A stretch of 33,832 nucleotides of DNA from Gemmatimonas sp. GTDB taxonomy: Bacteria; Gemmatimonadota; Gemmatimonadetes; Gemmatimonadales; Gemmatimonadaceae. The position numbers and the translations under genes are program-made. Of this stretch, positions 15,020 to 23,220 are shown piece after piece; the first letter of the stretch is position 1, and each line of letters begins with the position of its first letter. The notes beneath the pieces were generated by a model. It had not been told where the DNA came from and made no database searches. It saw nothing but the letters and a program-made list of their open reading frames with translations. The stretch is from positions 1 through 33,832 of the forward strand of contig NZ_JAJTHI010000083.1 in NCBI RefSeq assembly GCF_021298855.1. Direction: 5' to 3'.

Positions 15020-15889
15020 CTACTTCGCCTTGAGCCGGATCTCGTACAGCTTGGGCCACAGCTTGCCGGTCACGTGAATGCGGTCGGTGGCCGCGTCGTA
15101 CGCAATGCCGTTGAGCACATCCTCCTTGCCGGTGCGATCGAGCTGCGGCAGGAGGCCGGTAAGGTCGATCCACCCCGTCACCTTCCCGGTGGCGGGGTCG
15201 ATGCGCGCGATCGAGTCCTTCTGCCACACGTTGGCCCAGATCTCTCCCTTCACCCACTCCAGCTCGTTGAGCTGCGACACCATGTTGCCGCGATCGGTCA
15301 CCGTCACGGCCTTCTGTGCGGCGAAGGTCTTCGGATCGCGGTAAATGAGCGTGTTGCTGCCGTTGCTCATGATGAGCGACGTGCCGTCGGTGGTGAGGCC
15401 CCACCCTTCGCCGTCGTAGCGCAGCTCCCCGGTGCGCCTGAAGGTCTTCCAGTCGTAGGTGAAGGCCTTGCCGCTCTGCCAGGTGATCTGGTACAGCGTG
15501 CCACCGAGAATCACGATGCCTTCCCCGAAGTGCGGCTCCTCCAACGGCTGCTGGCGCAGCGCTTTGCCCGAGGCCAGAGCCACCTCGCGGATGTTCGACT
15601 TCCCCACCGTACCCGTGCTCTCGAACAGTTTGCCCTCGTGCCAGAGCAACCCCTGCGTGAAGGCCCCGGTGTCGTGCGGGAACTCGGCCACCACGTCCAC
15701 GCCATAACCCGGCGTCATTGGGCCGGGGGCCACGGTGCGGCTGGTGTCCGCCGGCGCCGGCGCCCCCTCGCTGCACCCCGCGAAGGCCCCGGTGAGGCCC
15801 ACGAAGCCGAAGGCGGACAGCGCGATCATGGCGGTGGTCGCGCGAGAACGTCGGCGAAGGCCGCGAGCGGACGAGGAAGAGGCAGTCAT
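15020..15889 (-). CDS. glutamine cyclotransferase (glutaminyl-peptide cyclotransferase), lipoprotein
   Basis: 289 residues, exported. A basic N-terminus and hydrophobic helix end in the lipobox-like FAGC. The mature part is the five-bladed propeller of bacterial/plant glutamine cyclotransferases: AEFPHDTGAFTQGLLWHEGKLFESTG, IREVALASGKAL, PHFGEGIVILGGTLYQITWQSGKAFTYD, GEGWGLTTDGTSLIMSNGS, NELEWVKGEIWANVWQKDSIARIDP, and ending DVLNGIAYDAATDRIHVTGKLWPKLYEI. Enzymes of this family convert N-terminal Gln to pyroglutamate. The frame is open far upstream, but ATG 15889 starts the signal sequence. It lies 19 bases after mug on the same strand and is the last gene of the holA-to-QC run. Confidence 0.92.
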   Translation of the reverse strand: MTASSSSARGLRRRSRATTAMIALSAFGFVGLTGAFAGCSEGAPAPADTSRTVAPGPMTPGYGVDVVAEFPHDTGAFTQGLLWHEGKLFESTGTVGKSNIREVALASGKALRQQPLEEPHFGEGIVILGGTLYQITWQSGKAFTYDWKTFRRTGELRYDGEGWGLTTDGTSLIMSNGSNTLIYRDPKTFAAQKAVTVTDRGNMVSQLNELEWVKGEIWANVWQKDSIARIDPATGKVTGWIDLTGLLPQLDRTGKEDVLNGIAYDAATDRIHVTGKLWPKLYEIRLKAK

Positions 15890-15908
15890 GAGGGCGGGCC
15901 GAAACGGG

Positions 15909-16502
15909 TCAGCGGTCGCGCGCCGCAGGGGATTCCACCCAGAGGCGCAGCGCACGCAACATCGCGATGAGATCGGAAAGCTGATGATTGGCGTTGAGCC
16001 CGCTGGGGCTCGGCAGGGCCCACAACCGACTGCCTTCGAGCAGCTCCGGTTGCAGACCCAGCTGCGCCTTGGGGCGGCCGAATGCCGTACGGTACGCGCC
16101 GATCCCCAGGAAGGCCACCACACGCGGCGTGCAGGTGCGGACGAGGTGCGCCAGACGCGCGCCGCCGGCCACGTACTCCTCGGGGCGAAGCGCCGACGCC
16201 GCGGCCGTGGTGCGCGGCACCATGTTGGTGATGCCATACCCCAGCGGCAGCAGCTCGTGCTCCTCCCACGGCTTGAACAGCCGGGGCGTGAACCCCGCGC
16301 CGTGCAGCGCCGGCCAGAACCGGTTGCCGGGGCGACCGAAGTGGTGCCCGATGGCGGCGGTGTACAGCCCGGGGTTGATGCCGCAGAAGAGGACGGTGAG
16401 GTTGGGCGCCACCAGGTCGGGCACAACCTTGTGCACCGCCGCGGCCAGCTCGGCCTTGGACGGCTTGGGTGGCGCCGCCGTCGTTCCCGCCCGGCTCATC
16501 AT
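15909..16502 (-). CDS. mug: G/U(T) mismatch-specific DNA glycosylase (Mug/TDG family)
   Basis: Removes uracil or thymine mispaired with guanine after cytosine or 5-methylcytosine deamination. 197 residues. Motif GINPG (41-45) carries the Asn that activates water; PGNRFWPALHGAGFTPRLFKP follows as in E. coli Mug, then GYGITNMVPR, VVAFLGIGAYRTAFG and the insertion-loop motif WALPSPSGLNAN (NPSGLN-like, with Ser in place of the first Asn). Its ATG overlaps the mutS stop by the four bases ATGA, so two mismatch-repair functions are coupled in translation. An N-terminal 25-residue extension is Ala/Lys-rich and variable. Confidence 0.92.
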   Translation of the reverse strand: MMSRAGTTAAPPKPSKAELAAAVHKVVPDLVAPNLTVLFCGINPGLYTAAIGHHFGRPGNRFWPALHGAGFTPRLFKPWEEHELLPLGYGITNMVPRTTAAASALRPEEYVAGGARLAHLVRTCTPRVVAFLGIGAYRTAFGRPKAQLGLQPELLEGSRLWALPSPSGLNANHQLSDLIAMLRALRLWVESPAARDR

Positions 16503-19246
16503 GGCGCCGCCGCGCCCTTCTTGAGCGCCGCCAGCGTGGTGAGCGCCTCGAGCGGGGTCATGCTGTCGGTGTCGAGCGCCGTCACCGCCGCCTTGAGGCG
16601 CGTGGCGGCCGCATCCACCGGCGCCACCGGTTCGGCAAAAAAGCCCAGCTGGTCGGCGTGCAGCTGATGCTTGAGGCGAGGCCCGCGGCGCCGGGTGCTC
16701 GCCGGCGCCTGCATACCGTCGGCGGTGAGGCGCGCGGCCATCTGCTCTCCTTCACCTTCCAGCAGCGCGAGGACTTCCTTGGCGCGCGTGATCACCGGAG
16801 CCGGGAGCCCCGCCAGCCGCCCCACCTCGATGCCGTAGCTGCGATCGGCGCCACCCGGCACAAGGCGGTGCAGGAACAGCACCTGATCGCCGACCTCCCG
16901 CACGGCCACCGTGAAGTTGCGCACGCCCCCCAGCTCGTTCGCGAGCTGCGTGAGCTCGTGATAGTGCGTGGCGAACACCGTCTTGCAGCCGATCGCATCG
17001 TGCAGATGTTCACTCACGCTCCACGCGATGCTCACGCCGTCGTACGTGCTGGTGCCGCGTCCGATCTCGTCGAGCAGCACCAGCGAGCGCTTCGTGGCGG
17101 TGTGCAGAATTGCGCTCGTTTCGCTCATCTCCACCATGAAAGTGGACTGCCCGCGCACGAGATTGTCGCTCGCCCCCACGCGCGTGAAGAGCCGGTCCAC
17201 GATGGGCAGGCGCGCCTTGCGCGCCGGCACGTACGCGCCCACCTGCGCCAGCAGCTGGATGAGGCCGATCTGACGCAGGATGGTGCTCTTGCCGGCCATG
17301 TTGGGGCCGGTGAGCACGATCAGCTGCGCCTCCTCCGTGAGGGCGAGATCGTTGGGGATGAACTTCTCGCGCGCCATCATGCGCTCCACCACGGGATGCC
17401 GGCCGGCGGTGATCTCGAGATCGAAGCCGTCGTGCAGCTCGGGGCGCACGTACTGCTCGCGCTCCGCCACGTCGGCGAAGCTGGCCAGCACATCGATGGT
17501 CGCCACCCGTCGCGCCACCGCCTGCCAGCGCCTGATCGCGGCCCCGGCCTCGCGGCGCAGCGCCTCGAACAGTTCGCGCTCGCGCGCCTCGATGCGTTCG
17601 GCGGCGCTCAGCACCTTCTCCTCGTACTCCTTGAGCGCCGGCGTTACGTACCGCTCGGCGCCGGTGAGCGTCTGACGCCGCTGGTAGTCGTCGGGCACCA
17701 GGTGCCGGTTGGCGTTCGAGATCTCGAGGAAGTAGCCGAAGACCTTGTTGTACCCCACCTTGAGGCTGCCGATGCCGGTGCGGGCGCGCTCCTGCTGCTG
17801 AATGGTGGCAATGGCATCCTTGCCGCCATCGCGCAACGCGCGCAGCTCGTCGAGTGCCGCGTCCACCCCCGGCGCAATGGTGTCCTCCTCGCCGATCAGC
17901 AGCGGCGGACGGGCCACCAGCATGCGCGTGAGCTGTGCGGCACAGTCCGCACCATCGTCCCAGTCGTGCAGCATGCGGGCCAGCACGCCGCCCTGCGCGC
18001 CCCCCTGATTGGCGTGCGCCAGCACCGCGTGCACGGCGGCAGCCACCTGCGGCAACCGCGCCAACGAATCACCCAGCGCCCGCAGTTCGCGCGGCGTGGC
18101 GCGCCCCGCCGCGGCCTTGCTGGCCAATCGCTCCACGTCGCGCACCCCGTCGAGCGCCTCGCGCAGGGTGGCGCGTCCCACCGGGTCGCGCACCAGCACC
18201 ATCACGGCGTCGAGGCGCGCGTCAATGGCATCCCGTTCGAGCAGCGGGGCCAGCAGCCACTGCCGCAGCTGACGCTGCCCCATGGGGGTGGTCGTGCGAT
18301 CGAGCACGCTCAGCAACGTGCCCGCCACCTCACCGCCGCGCAGCGATTCCACCAGCTCGAGATTGCGCCGCGTCATCTCGTCGAGCGGCATCACGCCGCC
18401 GGGACGCTCCACCACCGGCCGCGCCAGATGCGGCAATCCCCCCGGCTGCAACTCACGCAGATAGCGCAGCAGCGCGCCGGCCGCGCCCACGACCGCCGCA
18501 TCCTCGACACCAAGCCCGAAGCCTTCGAGGCTGCTGATCGCGAACTGCCGCGTGAGCTCGTCGGTGGCCAGCTGGGCGTCGAATTCCCACCCCTCGCGCT
18601 CCGTCACGAGCGCGCCCTCCACGACCTGCAGCGCCCCGTCGAGCTCCGCGTGGGCGGCGTTGCGCACCAGCAGCAGTTCGCGCGGCGCCAGTCGCGCCAG
18701 TACGGCCGAGGCATCGGCCGCCGTCACCAGGAACAGGCGCAGCTCGCCGGTGGAGAGATCCGCCGCGGCCACGCCAATCTGCTCGCGCACGCGATCGCCC
18801 TCCCGTCCGCCCTGCTTGCCCACGGTGTCACGCCCCATGGCCACGGCACACACGTAGTTGGCGCGGGCGCCATCCAGCAGGTCGTCGGCAAAGACGGCGC
18901 CCGGCGTGATCGTTTCGATTACCTCACGCTTCACGATCCCCTTGGCGAGCTTCGGGTCCTCCACCTGCTCGCAGATCGCCACACGATGCCCCTGCTGCAC
19001 CAGACGCCGCAGGTACTCGGCCGCGGCCTTCACCGGAATGCCCGCCAGCGGCACCTCGGCGGCTCCGCCATTGTTGCGCGAGGTCAGCGTCAGTCCGATG
19101 GCGCGCGACGCCACTTCGGCGTCGTCGTAGAACATTTCGTAGAAATCACCCATGCGGAAAAACAGGATCGCGTCCTGATGCCGCGCCTTGATCTCCCGGT
19201 ACTGCTGCATGAGCGGCGTGGCACTGCCGCTGCCGCCACTGGTCAC
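16499..19246 (-). CDS. mutS: DNA mismatch repair protein MutS
   Basis: Recognises mismatches and starts repair with MutL. 915 residues, slightly longer than the E. coli protein (853). Near the N-terminus, MQQYREIKARHQDAILFFRMGDFYEMF holds the FYE mismatch-wedge (Phe35, Glu37). The connector, core and clamp domains follow, then the ATPase with Walker A GPNMAGKST (about residue 645), STFMVEMSETSAIL, the Walker B region LVLLDEIGRGTSTYDG, and FATHYHEL. Thus it is MutS1, not MutS2. The GTG at 19246 overlaps the TGA of the SPOR-domain gene; ATG 19210 (MQQYRE) is an alternative start. The C-terminus overlaps mug. No mutL is in the window. Confidence 0.97.
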   Translation of the reverse strand: MTSGGSGSATPLMQQYREIKARHQDAILFFRMGDFYEMFYDDAEVASRAIGLTLTSRNNGGAAEVPLAGIPVKAAAEYLRRLVQQGHRVAICEQVEDPKLAKGIVKREVIETITPGAVFADDLLDGARANYVCAVAMGRDTVGKQGGREGDRVREQIGVAAADLSTGELRLFLVTAADASAVLARLAPRELLLVRNAAHAELDGALQVVEGALVTEREGWEFDAQLATDELTRQFAISSLEGFGLGVEDAAVVGAAGALLRYLRELQPGGLPHLARPVVERPGGVMPLDEMTRRNLELVESLRGGEVAGTLLSVLDRTTTPMGQRQLRQWLLAPLLERDAIDARLDAVMVLVRDPVGRATLREALDGVRDVERLASKAAAGRATPRELRALGDSLARLPQVAAAVHAVLAHANQGGAQGGVLARMLHDWDDGADCAAQLTRMLVARPPLLIGEEDTIAPGVDAALDELRALRDGGKDAIATIQQQERARTGIGSLKVGYNKVFGYFLEISNANRHLVPDDYQRRQTLTGAERYVTPALKEYEEKVLSAAERIEARERELFEALRREAGAAIRRWQAVARRVATIDVLASFADVAEREQYVRPELHDGFDLEITAGRHPVVERMMAREKFIPNDLALTEEAQLIVLTGPNMAGKSTILRQIGLIQLLAQVGAYVPARKARLPIVDRLFTRVGASDNLVRGQSTFMVEMSETSAILHTATKRSLVLLDEIGRGTSTYDGVSIAWSVSEHLHDAIGCKTVFATHYHELTQLANELGGVRNFTVAVREVGDQVLFLHRLVPGGADRSYGIEVGRLAGLPAPVITRAKEVLALLEGEGEQMAARLTADGMQAPASTRRRGPRLKHQLHADQLGFFAEPVAPVDAAATRLKAAVTALDTDSMTPLEALTTLAALKKGAAAP

Positions 19247-20235
19247 TTCACGAGCTCCGCCACGAAGCCGGAAAACCCCGCCCGCTTGAAGCGCACCAGG
19301 GCTGCGGTCGCTTCGGCGCGGGTGGCGAAATAGCCGGTTCGCACGCGAAACGGCTGGCGGTCGCCGTCCACCCGGGCGTCGATCTGCCGCGCCCCCAGCG
19401 TGCGCACGAACGCCTCGGCTTCCGGGCGCGTCCCGAAGGCCGCCAGCTGCACACTGAAGCGCGCATTCGCGGGCACCGACGACGCGGGGGCGGCGGCCGC
19501 CGCCGCGGGCACCGACGACGCGGCGGGCGCACCTGCTGCCGTGGCGGCCGGTGCTGGCGCGGGAGCGGACGGGGCGGCAGCCGGGGACGCGGCCGCGTTC
19601 CCCGTGTCGGCCTGCGCGCGCGCAAGCAGCTTGCGGTCGACGGTGGCGCACCGGCGCCCCAGCTCTTCGGCCTGCAGACGCAGCTCGCCGTCGGGCACGC
19701 CGGTGGTGGTCGCCACGGCGAGCGCGACACAGGCCCGCGGCAGGTCGCGCTGCGCCACCCAGCTCTTGGCAATCCACAACTGACTGCGCGCCTTGGCCGG
19801 ACCCGCCGGATACTCGCGCACCACGCGCGCGAAATACGCGCGCGCGTCCGCCGGGTGCCCGCGCAGCATTTCCAGCTCGCCCAGGCGCAGCAGGGCGTCG
19901 GTGGCGCGCGGAGCGAGCGGGGTTTCAATGATCAGCCGCTTCCAATCGCGCTCGGCGTCGCTCACCCGTTCGGCGAGGGTGGCGCGCCAGAAGAGCGCCT
20001 CCGCCAGATCGTTGCTGCCGCTGGGCGCCGCCGTTACCAGCGAGTCGAGCACGGCGCGCGCATCCGCCCCGTCGCCGTTGTCCACGGCGGCGCGAGCCCG
20101 CGCCACCGCCCGGTCCATGGCGGGCGAGATCGCCGACGCCGGCAACGGCGCCGCTGACTGGGCCGGCAGCAGGGCAGGAGCGACGACGGCCAGGAGAATC
20201 GCCGTCAGGGTGCACCGCTGCGTCATCGATGTCAT
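19243..20235 (-). CDS. exported SPOR-domain protein with TPR-like repeats
   Basis: About 330 residues. A signal peptide (LTAILLAVVAPALLPAQ) is followed by two or three TPR-like helical pairs (about 40-190: DARAVLDSLVTAAPSGSNDL, GELEMLRGHPADARAYFARVVREYPAG). Then comes an Ala/Pro/Ser linker with a duplicated ASSVPA unit and a C-terminal SPOR domain (RFSVQLAAFGTRPEAEAF to the end). SPOR domains bind denuded septal peptidoglycan. Three ATGs lie in a row (20241, 20238, 20235); the SD-like GAGGA at 20242-20246 touches the first, so 20235 or 20226 is the more likely start. It lies between holA and mutS, overlapping mutS by 4 bases. Confidence 0.85.
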   Translation of the reverse strand: MTSMTQRCTLTAILLAVVAPALLPAQSAAPLPASAISPAMDRAVARARAAVDNGDGADARAVLDSLVTAAPSGSNDLAEALFWRATLAERVSDAERDWKRLIIETPLAPRATDALLRLGELEMLRGHPADARAYFARVVREYPAGPAKARSQLWIAKSWVAQRDLPRACVALAVATTTGVPDGELRLQAEELGRRCATVDRKLLARAQADTGNAAASPAAAPSAPAPAPAATAAGAPAASSVPAAAAAAPASSVPANARFSVQLAAFGTRPEAEAFVRTLGARQIDARVDGDRQPFRVRTGYFATRAEATAALVRFKRAGFSGFVAELVK

Positions 20236-20247
20236 CATCATTCCTCG

Positions 20248-21372
20248 TTACGCGGCTCGTCGCGACCGGGTGGCGCAGAGCGCCAGCACGAGCGACGTGA
20301 GCAGCTGCTCTTCGTTCGACACTCGCGTGTCCTTGAGTGCCGTATCCGCCTCCAGCAACAGGGCCAGCGCACGGGCGCAGGCCTCGGCGCTCCAACCATC
20401 GGTCGCCCGGGTCCAGGCCGACGCCGCTTCTCCCCACGGACGTCCGGGATACCCGCCCGTGTCCTTGAGGAAGGCGAAGTACTCCTGCGGCAGCCGCGGC
20501 GTGGGTACGCCCGCATCGCGCCGCGCGCGACCGAAGCTGAGCGCAAAGGCCTGGGTGCCCAGCATTATCACCACCTGCACGGCAGACATCTTGGGCTGGC
20601 TGAGCACGTGCGGCACCAGCTGCACGGCGGCCTGGGCGTCATGCCGTGCCACGGCATCCAGCAAATCGGTCACCGTCTCGCCACGACGCACGCCCACGAC
20701 CGCCGATACCGCCTCCACCCCAATGGCGGCGCGTGGTGCGCCGCCGTGGGGCGCGCCGACATCGTCGTGCATCCCCAGCTCGTAGCTCGCGCACTTGTCG
20801 AGCTCCGCCGCCAGCAGATGCAGGTCGTTGCCTACCGCCTGCTGCAGCAGCTGCGCCGCATCGTCGGCAATGTCGACCTGCAGCACCGTGGTCGCATGAT
20901 GCGTGATCCACCGGCGCACCCGTTCCGGAGTGAGCGGCGCGAACTCGAGCGAGACACTGGCGTGCAGCAGGGCGGGATCGGCCTTGGTGCCGGCGGGGGA
21001 TACCAGCAGCAGCAGCGTATCGCCGGCGGGACGCTCGAGGTACTTGTCGAGTTGTACCCGCGCCGCCTTCTTGAGGCCGGTGACGTCGCGCAGCACGACG
21101 GCGCGCCGTTCCGCCAGCATGGGCGGCGTGGTGAGCAGGCTGGCCACGCTTTCGGCATCGAGGTCGCTTCCCCGCCGCTGCTCCAGATTGAAGTCGCGGG
21201 TGGAGGGGTCGATGGCCGCCTGCAGCAGATCATGCAGGGCGCCGTCCTTCAGGAAGTCATCGTCGCCGTGCAGGTAGTACACGGGTGCGAACTGTCGCGA
21301 CTGCACCGCCGCCTGCACCACACGCAGGGGAGCGCTTTCCTTCGGGGGCGTCGCCGATGACTTCGGGGGCAT
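20248..21372 (-). CDS. holA: DNA polymerase III subunit delta
   Basis: Clamp-loader subunit that opens the beta ring. 374 residues, a little longer than E. coli HolA. It shows the family pattern: FAPVYYLHGDDDFLKDGALHDLLQAAI at the start, SLLTTPPMLAERRAVVLRDVTGLKK (beta-binding and AAA+ region), TLLLLVSPAGTKADPAL, VRRWITHHATT, AQLLQQAVGNDLHLLAAELDK and a C-terminal helical domain (QEYFAFLKDTGGYPGR). A region rich in Gly/Ala (about 200-220) is a variable loop. The ATG at 21372 follows the T-tract of a terminator by only a few bases and has no Shine-Dalgarno. It heads the run holA, SPOR, mutS, mug, QC. Confidence 0.93.
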   Translation of the reverse strand: MPPKSSATPPKESAPLRVVQAAVQSRQFAPVYYLHGDDDFLKDGALHDLLQAAIDPSTRDFNLEQRRGSDLDAESVASLLTTPPMLAERRAVVLRDVTGLKKAARVQLDKYLERPAGDTLLLLVSPAGTKADPALLHASVSLEFAPLTPERVRRWITHHATTVLQVDIADDAAQLLQQAVGNDLHLLAAELDKCASYELGMHDDVGAPHGGAPRAAIGVEAVSAVVGVRRGETVTDLLDAVARHDAQAAVQLVPHVLSQPKMSAVQVVIMLGTQAFALSFGRARRDAGVPTPRLPQEYFAFLKDTGGYPGRPWGEAASAWTRATDGWSAEACARALALLLEADTALKDTRVSNEEQLLTSLVLALCATRSRRAA

Positions 21373-21376
21373 CCGC

Positions 21377-21406
21377 GAAAAATAACAGGGACCGTGTGGT
21401 CCCTGT
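21377..21406 (-). terminator. intrinsic terminator after the ZAS anti-sigma gene, abutting the holA start
   Basis: Read on the minus strand, ACAGGGACC and GGTCCCTGT (21406-21398 and 21393-21385) form a perfect 9-bp stem with a 4-base loop, followed by TTATTTTT (21384-21377). It begins 3 bases after the anti-sigma stop codon and its T-tract ends 4 bases before the holA ATG. Confidence 0.85.
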
Positions 21407-21409
21407 GTC

Positions 21410-21973
21410 TCAGCGCAGTTCGGCGAACCGGTATTCGACGTTCACGAAACCCACCGGCGCGTCTTCCACGATCATCGCCGCCGGCCACACCGGGTTGCCG
21501 GTGGACATTGCCTGGACCAGCGCGGGCGTGAGGTACGGGGCCGATGAAACGGGAACCGGCGGCATGGCCAGGACCGGTTGCATGGCCAGCGTTGGTGCGC
21601 GGTTCTCGCGCAGCGCCTGCAACGCCAGGGCGCCGATCACGACGCTGGCGGCCATGGCCAGCGCCGTGCGTGACGGCGACACCAGTCCGCCATTGGGGAG
21701 CGCCACCGCGCGCCGTTCGCGCACCGCGCTGGCGGTGGCCTCCCGCTCAGCCCGGCACTCGGCCAGACGCGCCTGCAGCCGCGACTGGAACTGGGCGCTG
21801 GGCTCGAGCATGGGCATGTTGCGCGCCACCATGAGAGAGCGCCGGACCAGCGTGTCGTGGGCCGCGCAGGGGTCGCAGTCCAGCACGTGGCACTGCGCCT
21901 GCGCCATCAGGTCACCGGGCAGCGTATCGTCGAGATACGCGAGGTGGTGTTTGCGGAAGAGCTTGCAGTCCAT
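21410..21973 (-). CDS. zinc-binding (ZAS) anti-sigma factor, single-pass membrane protein
   Basis: 187 residues from ATG 21973. The N-terminal domain carries Cys3 and HVLDCDPC, a perfect H-x3-C-x2-C zinc motif (His29, Cys33, Cys36) of ZAS anti-sigma factors (zf-HC2 type), preceded by HHLAYLDDTLPGDL. A basic helix (QSRLQARLAECRAEREA) leads to one transmembrane segment (about 103-122, TALAMAASVVIGALALQALR). The periplasmic tail is short and Pro/Ala-rich. By family, it sequesters its sigma at the membrane; some ZAS proteins respond to thiol oxidation. The partner is the ECF sigma upstream, but 363 bases separate them instead of the usual overlap. The frame extends upstream to 22315; that part is low-complexity and rejected. 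Confidence 0.85.
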   Translation of the reverse strand: MDCKLFRKHHLAYLDDTLPGDLMAQAQCHVLDCDPCAAHDTLVRRSLMVARNMPMLEPSAQFQSRLQARLAECRAEREATASAVRERRAVALPNGGLVSPSRTALAMAASVVIGALALQALRENRAPTLAMQPVLAMPPVPVSSAPYLTPALVQAMSTGNPVWPAAMIVEDAPVGFVNVEYRFAELR

Positions 21974-22180
21974 CGGAATGAGGCGGAAGCCTGCGGAGAA
22001 TGCGTGCAGGCGAAGGTACCCAGCGGGACCGGAGCGGTTCCGGGGGGATCCCCCGACACGGGCCCCGATCGCGCCGGGGTCCCGCGCCGGGCTCGGCAAC
22101 ACACGAGATACGAGCGGGAGACGGGAGGCGCAATTGGAATTGTCATTCCTGAAGCAGGATTCATTGGAACAACCTGGTTG

Positions 22181-22311
22181 CAAGGGAGGAAGCAGGAAGA
22201 AGGTGCTCAGGAGGCAGGGAGCAGGTGCATGCGGAAAGGGGCCGGCGCACCCGCGCCGGCCCCCCCCGCTCCTGCTTCCCCCGGAGACCCTTCCCCCTGC
22301 CCCCTCCCTTG
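22181..22311. repeat. GCAGG-rich inverted-repeat element with central hairpin
   Basis: A 131-bp block bounded by the 9-bp inverted repeat CAAGGGAGG (22181-22189) / CCTCCCTTG (22303-22311). The inner arms are purine-rich on one side (GGAAGCAGGAAG, GGCAGGGAGCAGG) and pyrimidine-rich on the other (GCTCCTGCTTCCCCC). The centre is a perfect 11-bp hairpin with a 4-base loop (22238-22263). It lies between the sigma and anti-sigma genes. The design, with inverted arms around a GC hairpin, matches the two other intergenic elements of the window, but the sequence is different. The rest of 21974-22180 shows no gene. Confidence 0.6.
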
Positions 22312-22319
22312 TCACAAGA

Positions 22320-22336
22320 GGGGCGCGGAGCGCCCC
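22320..22336 (-). terminator. stem-loop directly after the sigma-factor stop
   Basis: GGGGCGC and GCGCCCC form a 7-bp stem with a 3-base loop touching the stop codon at 22337. The bases after it on the minus strand (TCTTGTGACAAG) are not a U-tract but form a small palindrome of their own. It may weaken readthrough from sigma to anti-sigma gene. Confidence 0.35.
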
Positions 22337-22981
22337 CTACCTCACCAACGGCGCGATGATCTCCGCAAAGGCCGTTCGCGCGCGGTTCAGCCGCGACTTC
22401 ACCGTACCCAGATTCACGCCGGTGATGTCGGCGATCTCCTCGTAGCTCTTCCCCTCGAGCTCGCGGAGCACGAACACCTCGCGATGATGGGCCGGGAGCT
22501 GCCCCACCGTCTGCTCCACCATGTCGCGCAGGTGACGCTTGCGGAACAGGTCGTCGGGACGCGAACTCACGTCCTCGAACTGCAGCGGCCGCTCCTCGTC
22601 CTCGAACTTCGCCTTGATGGTTTGGAACAGAACCAATGGATTGCGCGACCGGTTGCGCAGCTCGTTCTTCGCCAGGTTGGACGCAATGGTGTAGATCCAG
22701 GTGCTGAACTTCTTCGATCGGTCGAAACGACCGATGTGGCGATACACCCGGATGAACACTTCCTGCACCAGGTCCTCGGCGCGATCGCGGTCGCCGATGG
22801 TGCGGTAAACGAAGTTCAGCAGACGGCCCTGATAGCGGTCGACAAGCTCCTCGAACGCCCGCTCCTCGCCAGCGAGGAACGCCGACACCACATCCCCGTC
22901 CTCGAGCGTGCGCAGGTGCTCCCGCACCGGCACGGCGGGGGTGGAGTGCGACGTCAGTTTCGTACGAGCCAGTTCGGCCAT
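22337..22981 (-). CDS. ECF-type RNA polymerase sigma factor
   Basis: 214 residues. Region 2: AGEERAFEELVDRYQGRLLNFVY, then DRAEDLVQEVFIRVYRHIGRFD and KFSTWIYTIASNLAKNELRNR. Region 4: VEQTVGQLPAHHREVFVLRELEGKSYEEIADITGVNLGTVKSRLNRAR, a textbook helix-turn-helix. The linker between them is about 40 residues and acidic. The ATG at 22981 is favoured by a strong ribosome-binding site (AGGAGGG, 8 bases upstream), one of the best in the window, implying high translation. Upstream lie two 10-bp direct repeats and palindromes in a 290-base leader. The zinc anti-sigma at 21410 is the probable partner. The regulon is unknown; the class resembles RpoE/SigW-type envelope-stress sigmas. Confidence 0.93.
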   Translation of the reverse strand: MAELARTKLTSHSTPAVPVREHLRTLEDGDVVSAFLAGEERAFEELVDRYQGRLLNFVYRTIGDRDRAEDLVQEVFIRVYRHIGRFDRSKKFSTWIYTIASNLAKNELRNRSRNPLVLFQTIKAKFEDEERPLQFEDVSSRPDDLFRKRHLRDMVEQTVGQLPAHHREVFVLRELEGKSYEEIADITGVNLGTVKSRLNRARTAFAEIIAPLVR

Positions 22982-23120
22982 GGGTCGAGCCCTCCTGCCA
23001 AAGGCAGAGCGCCAGCGGTGACGCGCGAGAGACACCGCGCGGTGCGGAAACCAGACCGCCGGACGACCCGGCAGACCATGTTGGTGCACACCAAGGGGTA
23101 TCGCACGGGCCATGCCGCGG

Positions 23121-23140
23121 GGAACATTTTGGAACATTCT
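23121..23140. promoter_or_regulatory. two tandem 10-bp repeats upstream of the sigma gene
   Basis: GGAACATTTT and GGAACATTCT stand side by side, one helical turn apart, about 140 bases before the sigma start. The AT-rich spot contrasts with the GC-rich surroundings. It could be a binding site for a dimeric regulator. GGAAC is the classic ECF -35 element, but it points away from the sigma gene, so autoregulation through it is not supported. Confidence 0.35.
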
Positions 23141-23220
23141 CCCGCAAACCGTTGCAAAACAACGACTTACTGTTCTGCCTCCCGTATCACCCCGGTACCA
23201 TCTGTCCGCTCGAGCGTCCC

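Noticed and set aside
16469..19333. 954-codon open frame on the plus strand antisense to mutS
   Set aside because: mutS motifs are complete on the minus strand; the antisense product is His/Arg/Gln-rich and shows no domain.
21974..22315. N-terminal extension of the ZAS anti-sigma protein
   Set aside because: Gly/Arg/Pro-rich reading through a hairpin repeat; family similarity begins at ATG 21973.
23121..23140. GGAAC as an autoregulatory ECF -35 box for the sigma gene
   Set aside because: The motif points along the plus strand, away from the minus-strand sigma gene.
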